DNA from: Pseudomonadota bacterium
GTDB taxonomy: Bacteria > Pseudomonadota > Gammaproteobacteria > Burkholderiales > Burkholderiaceae_C
Assembly: GCA_023435325.1 (NCBI GenBank)
Contig: JAEYRT010000072.1
Span: forward strand, 1 to 53,048
DNA length: 53,048 nucleotides
Reading direction: 5' to 3'
Shown here: positions 35,661 through 43,461 of the stretch, piece by piece
How the letters are laid out: the number at the start of each line of letters is the position of its first letter
How positions within the stretch are numbered: the first letter of the stretch is position 1
Translations under genes and position numbers: made by a program
Notes under the pieces: generated by a model
Told to the model about the DNA's origin: nothing
The model's database searches: none
Seen by the model: only the letters and a program-made list of their open reading frames with translations

Positions 35661-35755
35661 CGGTATAAATGCCCGCAGGCTCTGGTGCTGCCAGCTGCTG
35701 CTTTCCTCTCTTTTCCAAGGCCCGAGCGCCTTGTTTGCTTGCCGAGATATTGACC

Positions 35756-36889
35756 GTGACTACACCGAGCCAGACCGTTCGTATTGACCTGGGGGAGCGC
35801 TCCTACCCGATCGTGATTGCCGCCGACGTACTGGGCCAGTCGGCCACTTATGCCGCCTGCCCTTCTGCCACGCAGGCGCTGATCGTCACCAACACCACGG
35901 TAGCCCCCCTGTATGCGCAGCAACTGGCCGCAGCGCTGGCCGCGCAATACCAGCAGGTGCACACCGTGGTTTTGCCGGATGGAGAGGCCTACAAGGACTG
36001 GCAGACATTGAACCTGGTGTTTGATGCGCTGCTCGGCCAAGGCTGTGATCGCAAGACCGTGCTGTTTGCGCTGGGGGGCGGTGTGGTCGGCGACATGACA
36101 GGCTTTGCCGCAGCCAGCTACATGCGGGGCGTGCCTTTTGTGCAGGTGCCCACCACCTTGCTGTCCCAGGTCGACTCCAGTGTGGGCGGCAAGACGGCGA
36201 TCAATCACCCGCTGGGCAAGAACATGATCGGCGCTTTCTATCAGCCGCAGCTCGTGGTCTGCGACCTGGCTTCGCTGGACACATTGCCGGCCCGCGAAGT
36301 GTCGGCAGGACTGGCGGAAATCATCAAATACGGGCCGATTGCCGACATGGAATTCTTCGAGTGGCTGGAGCAGCACATCGAAGACCTGCGTGCGCTGGAT
36401 CGCACAGCCCTGGCCCATGCGGTCAAACGCAGTGTGGAAATCAAGGCCTGGGTGGTGGGGCAGGATGAAAAGGAGGCGGGGCTGCGTGCCATTTTGAACT
36501 TCGGTCACACCTTCGGGCATGCCATGGAAGCAGGCATGGGCTATGGCAACTGGTTGCACGGAGAAGGCGTGGGTGCCGGCATGGTGATGGCCGCGCATCT
36601 GTCCATGGCGCTGGGTCTGGTGGATCAGGCCTTCGTGCAGCGGCTGACGCAGCTCATAGCGCGTGCCGGTCTTCCTACACGCGGTCCCGTTCTGGCTGCG
36701 CAGGACAATGCCGGCGCCTACCTGGAACATATGCGGGTGGACAAAAAGGCGGAAGCCGGTGCAATCCGCTTTGTGCTGATTGACGGCCCAGGCAAAGCCG
36801 TTGTGCAATCAGCCTCCGACGACCTGGTGCGACAGGTGATCGATACCTGCTGTGCACAAGGCGTGGGTATTCAAAACGAAAAACCATAG
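35756..36889 (+). CDS. aroB: 3-dehydroquinate synthase
   Basis: The 377-residue NAD- and zinc-dependent enzyme turns DAHP into 3-dehydroquinate. NAD-binding and catalytic blocks are ALGGGVVGDMTGF, PTTLLSQVDSSVGGKT and NHPLGKNMIGAF; the metal ligands are Glu in AEIIKYG, His in FGHTFGHAME and His in LHGEGVGAG. The start is GTG at 35756 with TTG at 35750 as alternative; the ribosome site is weak. The TAG stop lies inside the ATAGCTG end of an intergenic repeat. Confidence 0.94.
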   Translation: MTTPSQTVRIDLGERSYPIVIAADVLGQSATYAACPSATQALIVTNTTVAPLYAQQLAAALAAQYQQVHTVVLPDGEAYKDWQTLNLVFDALLGQGCDRKTVLFALGGGVVGDMTGFAAASYMRGVPFVQVPTTLLSQVDSSVGGKTAINHPLGKNMIGAFYQPQLVVCDLASLDTLPAREVSAGLAEIIKYGPIADMEFFEWLEQHIEDLRALDRTALAHAVKRSVEIKAWVVGQDEKEAGLRAILNFGHTFGHAMEAGMGYGNWLHGEGVGAGMVMAAHLSMALGLVDQAFVQRLTQLIARAGLPTRGPVLAAQDNAGAYLEHMRVDKKAEAGAIRFVLIDGPGKAVVQSASDDLVRQVIDTCCAQGVGIQNEKP

Positions 36890-36922
36890 CTGTCTGTCAT
36901 TGCTGCACAAGCCTGAGCAGCT
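36886..36922 (+). repeat. Intergenic repeat element, short diverged copy
   Basis: ATAGCTG (36886-36892) and AGCAGCT (36916-36922) are inverted ends, enclosing a short interior. The TAG of the left end is the aroB stop codon. Similarity to the other copies is limited to the ends, so membership is tentative. Confidence 0.4.
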
Positions 36923-36951
36923 GAAAAGATAGCGTTCTTGAAAGGGTGTGG

Positions 36952-38124
36952 ATGGCCGCCACTTTGTCAGCTTGGGCCTGTTTGCCGGAACAGTCGCGCG
37001 GCCGCAGACATGCGGAAGCGAACGCGCCCACGCGAACGGAGCACCAGCGTGACAAGGATCGCATCGTGCACTCCAGCGCTTTTCGCCGCCTGGTCTACAA
37101 GACCCAGGTCTTTGTGAACCACGAGGGCGACCTGTTCCGCACACGGTTGACGCACTCCCTGGAGGTGGCCCAGGTGGGGCGCTCGATTGCACGCCCCCTG
37201 GGGCTGAACGAGGACCTGGTGGAAGCCGTCTGTCTGGCCCATGACCTGGGCCATACCCCTTTCGGTCATGCCGGGCAGGATGCGCTCAATGCCTGCATGC
37301 AGGACTGGGGCGGGTTTGAGCACAATCTGCAAAGTCTGCGCGTGGTGGACTATCTGGAAGAGCGCTATCCACAGTACGACGGCATCAACCTGACGTTTGA
37401 AACGCGCGAAGGCATTTTGAAACATTGCTCGCGGGCCAATGCGCTCAAGCTGGAGGCGCAGGAGCCTGGTGGTGTGGCTGCACGCTTTCTGACGGGAAGG
37501 CAGACTTCCCTTGAGGGGCAGCTGGCGAATCTGGCAGATGCCATTGCCTACAACGCACACGATGTGGATGACGGCGTGCGTTCGGGGCTGATCACGATTG
37601 CGCAGTTGCTGGAGGTGCCCCTGTTTGCCCACTTTTATGCGCAGGCCCTGGCTGAACACCCGCAGCTTGCTGCACCACAGGCGCAGCGCCGTTTGCTGTA
37701 TGAGACCATCCGGCGCATGCTGAGCGAGCAAGTCTACGACGTCATTCATACCACCCAGGCGCATATTGCCGCAGCAGGCGTGCAGCATGTGGACGATGTG
37801 CGCGCCCATGGACGGCAACTGGTCGGCTTCAGCCCGCAGATGCACGCCCAGACCCAGGCGCTCAAACACTTTTTGCTCCATCAGCTGTATCGCCATGACC
37901 AAGTGATGCAGACCATGGGTGCGGCGCAGCAGGTGGTGCGGGAGTTGTTTGCTGCCTACATGCAGCAGCCCCAGATGATGAAGCCGCATTTTGCCCAGCG
38001 TGCGGTGCAGGCGCCCACCGAGGCGGGCAAAGCACGGGCCGTAGCCGACTTCGTGGCCGGCATGACGGACCGCTATGCGGCCAAGGAACATGAGCGCATT
38101 TCGGGCCAGCGGCTGCTCAGTTGA
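36952..38124 (+). CDS. dgt: Deoxyguanosinetriphosphate triphosphohydrolase-like protein
   Basis: The 390-residue HD-domain protein has metal ligands His68 (RLTHSLEVAQ), His97-Asp98 and His101 (CLAHDLGHTPFGHAG) and a distal Asp in YNAHDVDDG. RDKDRIVHSSAFRRLVYKTQV, read in parts, is the typical N-terminal block. Such enzymes cleave dNTPs to nucleoside and triphosphate, tuning the DNA precursor pool. ATG at 36952 has AAAGGG at five bases; GTG at 36946 is unlikely. It is the last gene of the pil-aro series and precedes a terminator. Confidence 0.92.
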   Translation: MAATLSAWACLPEQSRGRRHAEANAPTRTEHQRDKDRIVHSSAFRRLVYKTQVFVNHEGDLFRTRLTHSLEVAQVGRSIARPLGLNEDLVEAVCLAHDLGHTPFGHAGQDALNACMQDWGGFEHNLQSLRVVDYLEERYPQYDGINLTFETREGILKHCSRANALKLEAQEPGGVAARFLTGRQTSLEGQLANLADAIAYNAHDVDDGVRSGLITIAQLLEVPLFAHFYAQALAEHPQLAAPQAQRRLLYETIRRMLSEQVYDVIHTTQAHIAAAGVQHVDDVRAHGRQLVGFSPQMHAQTQALKHFLLHQLYRHDQVMQTMGAAQQVVRELFAAYMQQPQMMKPHFAQRAVQAPTEAGKARAVADFVAGMTDRYAAKEHERISGQRLLS

Positions 38125-38223
38125 TGGCCAGACGCTGCCTAAATCTCGCTGGAGTGAGCGCCAATGTGCACCAAGCCTGCAGCCCTGGAAGGGCTTGGAT
38201 AGAATTTCAGCTACAACGCAAGA

Positions 38224-38250
38224 GGGGGCATGGTGCCCCCCTTTGTTTTT
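38224..38250 (+). terminator. Terminator-like hairpin just before the DUF1415 gene
   Basis: GGGGGCA (38224-38230) pairs with TGCCCCC (38234-38240) over a 3-base loop, followed by CTTTGTTTTT. It ends 11 bases before the next start codon. It may close the pil-aro-dgt transcript and, if a promoter lies at TAGAAT (38200-38205), would sit in the leader of the next gene. Confidence 0.75.
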
Positions 38251-38261
38251 AAGGCCGACGC

Positions 38262-38882
38262 ATGACCGACACCACCACAGAATTTTCCTATCCTGAAGAC
38301 ATCGTGATCGCAGATACGGTGCGCTGGTTGGAGAAGGCCGTGATTGGCCTGAACCTTTGCCCTTTTGCCAAGAGCGTGCATGTGAAGGGCCAGATCCACT
38401 ACGTGGTGAGCCAAGCCACGGATGCGGAAGGCGTGGCCATGGACCTGCATCGCGAGCTGGAAGCCCTGGCCGAGATCTCGCCCGAAAAACGCGATACGAC
38501 GCTGCTGATCGTGCCGCATGCGATGCAGGATTTTCTGGACTTCAACGACTTCATGGCGCTGGCCGACGACATCGTTGAAGAGCTGGATCTGGGCGGCATC
38601 TTGCAGGTGGCATCGTTTCACCCGCTGTTCCAGTTTGAAGGCACGGACGTGGATGATGTGACCAACTGCACCAACCGTGCACCGTATCCCATCCTGCACT
38701 TGCTGCGCGAAGACAGCATTGACAAGGCGGTGGAAGCATTCCCGGAAGCGGAAATGATCTATGAGCGCAACATGCAGGTGCTTGAGCAGATGGGCATCGA
38801 AGGCTGGCTGGATCTGGATGTGGGCCCGCGCTGCCCGGTTGCCCACCAGGCCGGCGATGCTTTCCATGAAGAAAAGAAGTGA
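38262..38882 (+). CDS. DUF1415 family protein
   Basis: The 206-residue cytoplasmic protein matches the uncharacterised DUF1415 family: a conserved NLCPFAKSVH near residue 32, LLIVPHAMQDFLDFNDF in the middle and ASFHPLFQFEGT followed by NRAPYPILHLLRE. No catalytic motif is known to me. It overlaps the following methyltransferase gene by TGATG, so the two are co-translated and perhaps work together. Confidence 0.88.
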   Translation: MTDTTTEFSYPEDIVIADTVRWLEKAVIGLNLCPFAKSVHVKGQIHYVVSQATDAEGVAMDLHRELEALAEISPEKRDTTLLIVPHAMQDFLDFNDFMALADDIVEELDLGGILQVASFHPLFQFEGTDVDDVTNCTNRAPYPILHLLREDSIDKAVEAFPEAEMIYERNMQVLEQMGIEGWLDLDVGPRCPVAHQAGDAFHEEKK

Positions 38883-39799
38883 TGAGCAAGAATTCCAAGG
38901 CCGCCAAAGGCCAGGCAGCAGGCAAGCGCCCTGCTGCACCAGACATTGCGGCGCAGCTGGACCTCAAGCCCGGTCAGAGCATTGAACTGCTCAAGGCACT
39001 GCACATCCTCACGCGCGACGGCAAGCTCAATCAGGACTCGCGACGCAAGCTCAAGCAGGTCTATCACCTCTACCAGTTCATCGAACCGCTTTTGCAGGAG
39101 CTTGGCAAGGACGGCAGCGCCGTGACGCTGGCAGACCATGGCGCAGGCAAGTCGTACCTGGGCTTCATTCTGTATGACCTGTATTTCAAGCAGCAGGGGC
39201 AGGGCAGCATCTACGGCATTGAAACGCGTGCCCCGCTGGTGGAAGCCTCGCAAAAGCTGGCGGCAGAGCTGGGTTTTGAACGCATGCACTTTCTGAACAT
39301 GTCGGTGGCCGAATCCACGCATGCCGACTTCATGCCCGAGCGCTTTGACGTGGTCACGGCGCTGCATGCCTGTGATACCGCCACGGATGACGCCATCGCC
39401 TTCGGCCTGGAGAAAAAGGCCAAAGCCATGGTGCTGGTGCCCTGTTGCCAGGCGGAAGTGGCGGCCTGCCTGCGCCAGAACAAGGCCATGAGCCTGTCGC
39501 GCACGCCGCTGGCCGAACTGTGGCGCCATCCCATTCACACGCGTGAAATGGGCAGCCAGATCACCAATGTGCTGCGCTGTCTGTATCTGGAAGCCTGTGG
39601 CTACCAAGTCACCGTCACGGAGCTGGTGGGTTGGGAGCACAGCATGAAAAACGAACTCATCGTGGCGCGTTACACCGGCCACAAGAAACGCAGTGCGGCC
39701 GAGCGCCTGCAGCAGTTGCTGAAAGAGTTTGGTCTGGAAAATCTGGCGCAGCAGCGCTTCAAGTTGCCAGGCAACGCCGAGGACACTACTAAAAATTAA
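38882..39799 (+). CDS. SAM-dependent methyltransferase, Methyltransf_32-like
   Basis: The 305-residue protein has a Lys/Ala-rich N-terminal tail and a Rossmann methyltransferase domain from about residue 60. The SAM-binding motif reads LADHGAGKSYLGF, and HACDTATDDAIAFG plus LVPCCQAEV match the PF13679-like group related to RRNAD1/METTL25 and TRMT13. Some relatives act on RNA; the substrate here is unknown. ATG at 38882 is coupled to the DUF1415 stop codon. A strong terminator follows. Confidence 0.82.
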   Translation: MSKNSKAAKGQAAGKRPAAPDIAAQLDLKPGQSIELLKALHILTRDGKLNQDSRRKLKQVYHLYQFIEPLLQELGKDGSAVTLADHGAGKSYLGFILYDLYFKQQGQGSIYGIETRAPLVEASQKLAAELGFERMHFLNMSVAESTHADFMPERFDVVTALHACDTATDDAIAFGLEKKAKAMVLVPCCQAEVAACLRQNKAMSLSRTPLAELWRHPIHTREMGSQITNVLRCLYLEACGYQVTVTELVGWEHSMKNELIVARYTGHKKRSAAERLQQLLKEFGLENLAQQRFKLPGNAEDTTKN

Positions 39800-40143
39800 G
39801 CATCCAGCGCTTATAGAACAAAGGGATCAGCATTGAAAGATGCTGATCCCTTTGTTTTTCAAGCCTTGCAAGCTATAGAAATATTTCTCTTGCGGATGGC
39901 GGGAACGCAGCGCCTGCAGTGCCTGCCGTGCGTGGTGTGGCGTGCAACGCCAGGTGCTTACCGCTCGGGCAGGAAAAGCAGCACCAGAAAAAACAGGCAT
40001 TTACTTGCGCCAAGCCACGCGCTGACAATGCACGTTTTGCGCAGGCAGGATGCACTGCCAGGGTCTGGCCCGGGCTGACGGCGTTGCAAACGGCGTTCCA
40101 AGCACGGCACATGCACGGTGAAGCTTGAAGGGATGCAGTATCT
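39800..40143. other. 344-base region before the LapD-like gene
   Basis: The left part holds the terminator at 39820. Around it are fragments like the ends of the intergenic repeat: GCATCCAGCGCTTATAG (39800-39816 region) and GCAAGCTATAGAAA (about 39868-39881). From 39890 to 40143 I see no gene and no clear promoter; short frames there have no family features. Confidence 0.5.
39820..39859 (+). terminator. Rho-independent terminator of the DUF1415-methyltransferase operon
   Basis: A perfect 14-bp stem (39820-39833 and 39840-39853, 6-base loop) is followed by GTTTTTC. Confidence 0.88.
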
Positions 40144-42105
40144 ATGTCCTTACTTCGAAAACTGCTGGCCAGCGTGACGCTGGTGCTGACCGCCATCTTG
40201 CTGGGAACGCTGGTGTTCAGCCTGGGCAGTGCCCGGCAGTATCTGCATGAGCAACTGGATGCACAGGCGCGCAATGCTGCCGCCTCGCTCGCGCTGCTGC
40301 TGTCTCAGCCTGCCAATCAAAGTCTGGTCGTGCAACAACTGCTGGTGGCGGCTTGGCTCGATACAGGCAAGTTCCAGTCCATCCGCGTGCAGCGCCTGCA
40401 GCAGGAGCCGCCAAACGAGCGTGAACCATCCACCGTGCCCCAAGCTGCATGGGTGCCCGACTGGTTCCGCGTTCTGTTGCCCTTGCCTGCCGTGCAGGCC
40501 GAGCGCGCCATCGGCAGCGCAGAAGCCCCATGGGGCCATGTGCAAGTGGTGGTCAGCGCTGCTCCCGCCCAGGCCATGCTGTGGGACAGCAGCCTCAAGA
40601 TGAGTGGCTGGATCGCGGGCGCTGGGCTGGTCTGGGCCCTGCTGGTCACCGCCCTGCTGCGCTGGTTCCAGCGGGTGCTGCAGGATGAAGTGGCGCCCCA
40701 GGTACTGCGCATTGGTTCTGCCGGGGCTGCACCTCGGGATGCACGCAGCAGGCAGCTGCGGGAGCTGCAGGCGGTGACTGCGGCGATTCAGGTCACGCAC
40801 CGCAAAGTGCAGCAGCAAGAGCAGCTACAGGCGCAGCGCATCCAGGCGCTGCAAAAGGAAGCGCACAGCGACGCCGGCACGGGGTTGCCGAACCGCTCAT
40901 ACTTTCTGAACGCCCTGACCCAGGCTCTGCAGTCTGTGCAGTGCGGTTATGTGTTGCTGATGCGCCAGCGGGATCTGCAGGCCATGAATGCCAGCATGCA
41001 ACGACAGGCGGTTGACCATTGGCTCAGAGGCATGGCCGAGCAGGTGCAGGCGGTGCTGGACCGCAGCCAGCTCCAGCACGCGCAGCTGGCACGTATCAAT
41101 GGCAGTGATTTTGCGGTGCTGCTGCCGGGCAAGCTCGGGCCATCAGCCATGCATCTGATCGAGCAGCTGCGCAGAAAACTGCTGTCATTGAATGTGGCGT
41201 TGTCCGCAGAACGCTGGTCCCGCTGGGCATTGGCGCTGACTGCCTTCACGGGCCGGGACAGCGCAGCTATGGTGCTGACACGGCTGGATCAGGCCGTGAT
41301 GCGCGCGGAAAGTGCAGGCCACGGCAGTGTGGAGTATGCGGACCCCGAAATCGCACCGGGCACCGTCGTGCAGGCCAGCGAGGGCCAGTGGCGCCAGTGG
41401 CTGACGCGGGCGCTGCAACAGCCTCGCCAACTGCGCATTGCAACGCGGGCCATGGGCAGCACTTCGCTGGTGCGCAGCCAGAAATGGCATGAAGCGACCC
41501 TGGAGCTGCAGGACGATGAGGGCCAGATGCTGGATGCCTGCCTGTTTTTACCGGCAGTGGCGCGTCTGGGGTTGTCCGCGGACTACGACAGAAAAGCCCT
41601 GGAGCTGGCCCTGGAATGGCTGAGGCAGCATCCATATACCGACCTGCTGCTGCGGTTGTCGATGGCCTCGCTGGAGCAGGCGGGTTTCGAGCAGCGCATC
41701 TGCGCACTGCTGGCGCAGCCGCAGGTGCAGCCCTTGCTGCGCCATCTGATTCTGGAGCTTGATGCTTTCGCGCTGGAGGCGCTGCCGGAGCAGGCGCTGG
41801 ATTTTTGTGCCATGGCTGACAAAGCCGGGGTGCAGATCGGTCTGCGGCGGCTGGAGCAGGCGCCCAGAGTGCTGTTGCACCTGTGCAGTCTGCGGCTGCG
41901 GCACGTCAAGGTCAGTGGTTTCTTTGCCGACCTGTCCATGCACAACGCTGGCGGGGCACAGCTGCTGGGCGCCATGCTGCAGACGGCGCAGTCTCAGCAG
42001 ACGGCAGTGTTGATCACGGACGCGGTCAACCCTGAAACGTCCGACTGGCTGCGTGCCAAGGGGGCGCATCTGACATTTGTGCAAGAAAGAAACAATAGCG
42101 GCTGA
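40144..42105 (+). CDS. LapD-like membrane receptor with degenerate GGDEF and EAL domains
   Basis: The 653-residue protein has a membrane helix at 8-29, a periplasmic LapD/MoxY-type sensor domain, a second helix near 155-178, a HAMP-like linker with coiled coil (about 180-245), a GGDEF-like domain and a C-terminal EAL-like domain. The GGDEF motif reads GSDFAV near residue 320, and no EAL-x-R motif is found where the C-terminal domain starts (LELQDDEG), so neither synthesis nor hydrolysis of c-di-GMP is expected. In LapD such domains bind c-di-GMP and pass the signal outward to a periplasmic protease, LapG, that controls adhesin release. No lapG or adhesin is in the window. Its last codons lie inside an intergenic repeat. 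Confidence 0.82.
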   Translation: MSLLRKLLASVTLVLTAILLGTLVFSLGSARQYLHEQLDAQARNAAASLALLLSQPANQSLVVQQLLVAAWLDTGKFQSIRVQRLQQEPPNEREPSTVPQAAWVPDWFRVLLPLPAVQAERAIGSAEAPWGHVQVVVSAAPAQAMLWDSSLKMSGWIAGAGLVWALLVTALLRWFQRVLQDEVAPQVLRIGSAGAAPRDARSRQLRELQAVTAAIQVTHRKVQQQEQLQAQRIQALQKEAHSDAGTGLPNRSYFLNALTQALQSVQCGYVLLMRQRDLQAMNASMQRQAVDHWLRGMAEQVQAVLDRSQLQHAQLARINGSDFAVLLPGKLGPSAMHLIEQLRRKLLSLNVALSAERWSRWALALTAFTGRDSAAMVLTRLDQAVMRAESAGHGSVEYADPEIAPGTVVQASEGQWRQWLTRALQQPRQLRIATRAMGSTSLVRSQKWHEATLELQDDEGQMLDACLFLPAVARLGLSADYDRKALELALEWLRQHPYTDLLLRLSMASLEQAGFEQRICALLAQPQVQPLLRHLILELDAFALEALPEQALDFCAMADKAGVQIGLRRLEQAPRVLLHLCSLRLRHVKVSGFFADLSMHNAGGAQLLGAMLQTAQSQQTAVLITDAVNPETSDWLRAKGAHLTFVQERNNSG

Positions 42106-42174
42106 CGCTCTTGGATACAGCGTTTCAGATATTTTTGTATTTGAAAGTAGCCAGGAGCAAGCCTGGACAGCTAT
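42096..42174 (+). repeat. Intergenic repeat element, full copy containing a stop codon
   Basis: The left end AATAGCGGCTGACGC includes the TGA stop of the LapD-like gene; the right end is GACAGCTAT (42166-42174), an inverted match to ATAGC. The interior GTTTCAGATATTTTTG then TTTGAAA is shared almost exactly with the copy at 14868. Confidence 0.65.
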
Positions 42175-42206
42175 AAAAAAACGCCGAGTGCAGGGCACAT
42201 CGGCGT
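42175..42206 (-). terminator. Terminator of the Bug-family gene
   Basis: ACGCCGA (42181-42187) pairs with TCGGCGT (42200-42206). On the minus strand the hairpin is followed by TTTTTT (42180-42175), about 50 bases after the stop of the gene at 42257. Confidence 0.7.
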
Positions 42207-42256
42207 ATCAAGCAAAGGAGGAGACAACAGCAGCTTGCAGGCTGCTGGTCAGGCGC

Positions 42257-43249
42257 TTACACCTCGGCGCCAGACTCTTTGACCACCTTGCCCCACTTGG
42301 CGGCTTCGGCTTTGATGAAGGCTTCAAATTCGGCGGGGGTGTCGATGACGACATCACCACCCTGGTCGGCAATCTTCTTGACCACGGCAGGGTCCTTCAG
42401 CACCTTGGCCAGCGAGGCATACAGCTTGTCCAGTACAGGTGCTGGTGTATTGGCGGGAGCCCACAGACCAAACCACGAAGTGGCTTCATAGCCGGGCACA
42501 CCAGCTTCGGCGATGGTGGGGACATCCGGCAGTTCAGGCGAGCGCTTGGCCGTGGTGACCGCGATGGGGCGCAGCTTGCCCGAGCGCACGTGCTGGATGG
42601 CCGAAGGCATGTTGTCAAACATGACGGCAATCTGATTGCCCAGCAGGTCCGACACGGCAGGCGCACTGCCCTTGTAGGGGATGTGGGTGAGTTCTGCACC
42701 TGTCATGCTTTGGAACAAGGCACCCGACACGTGGGGCGATGCGCCGGAGCCGGGCGAGCCATAGGTCACGTCACCAGGATGGGCCTTGGCGTAGGCAATC
42801 ATTTCCTGCACGGTCTTGTAGGGGCGGCTGGGGTGCGCGACCAGCAGATTGGGCACGGTGGCCACACGGCTCAGGGGCGCGAAGTCCTTGATGGGGTCGT
42901 AAGGCAGCTTTTTGTACAGCGACTGGTTGATGGCGTGGGTGCCCACGGTGCCCATGAACACGGTGTAGCCATCGGCCTTGGCGCGTGCAGCTTGCTGGGC
43001 GCCGATATTGCCACCCGCACCAGGCTTGTTCTCGATGATGAAGCTCTGGCCCATTTCCACGGTCAGGGCCTGGCCCACGATGCGCGCCAGGATGTCGGTG
43101 GTGCCGCCTGCCGAGAAGGGCACGATCATGGTGATGGGCTTGCTGGGGTAGTCGTCCTGGGCCAGGGCAGTGCCCATGCCGGTAGCCAGTACAGCAGCAG
43201 CGAGTGTCTTGAGGCCAATGCGGCGCGTGAATGTCTTGGAAGTCAACAT
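42257..43249 (-). CDS. Bug/TctC-family extracytoplasmic binding protein
   Basis: The 330-residue secreted protein has a signal peptide (TRRIGLKTLAAAVLATG, cleaved after ALA) and the Bug fold: YPSKPITMIVPFSAGGTTD, VENKPGAGGNIG-like (here IENKPGAGGNIGAQ), and FGLWAPANTPAPV. Bug proteins capture carboxylates or aromatic acids for tripartite tricarboxylate transporters, and many are orphans, as here. Placed after pcaF on the same strand, it may bind an aromatic or dicarboxylic acid. The ATG at 43249 has GGAGA upstream; TTG at 43252 is less likely. Membrane subunits tctA and tctB are absent. Confidence 0.9.
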   Translation of the reverse strand: MLTSKTFTRRIGLKTLAAAVLATGMGTALAQDDYPSKPITMIVPFSAGGTTDILARIVGQALTVEMGQSFIIENKPGAGGNIGAQQAARAKADGYTVFMGTVGTHAINQSLYKKLPYDPIKDFAPLSRVATVPNLLVAHPSRPYKTVQEMIAYAKAHPGDVTYGSPGSGASPHVSGALFQSMTGAELTHIPYKGSAPAVSDLLGNQIAVMFDNMPSAIQHVRSGKLRPIAVTTAKRSPELPDVPTIAEAGVPGYEATSWFGLWAPANTPAPVLDKLYASLAKVLKDPAVVKKIADQGGDVVIDTPAEFEAFIKAEAAKWGKVVKESGAEV

Positions 43250-43386
43250 CAACGTCTCCTAAACAGATGTTTGCAGGAAATACACACCCGTGCAGGCCTC
43301 GGAAGGGCTGCGCTTGTGATCAGTCCGGGGTGTGGTGGTGGCCGCGCATACGTGGCACGGACATCCGTTGGGAAAGCAAAGGCCTG

Positions 43387-43405
43387 CCAGCCCAGGGCGG
43401 GCTGG
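43387..43405 (-). terminator. GC-rich hairpin after pcaF
   Basis: CCAGCCC (43387-43393) pairs with GGGCTGG (43399-43405). It lies between pcaF and the Bug gene, but the following T content is low, so termination would be weak or factor-dependent. Confidence 0.35.
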
Positions 43406-43461
43406 TCCTGATGGCCTTCAGTTCAGTGGTGGGTTACCAGGGATGGCGGGTGAAAAACCGT

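Noticed and set aside
39873..40274. Minus-strand frame of 133 codons before the LapD-like gene
   Set aside because: Ser/Cys/Ala-rich, overlaps the start of the LapD-like gene, no recognisable features.
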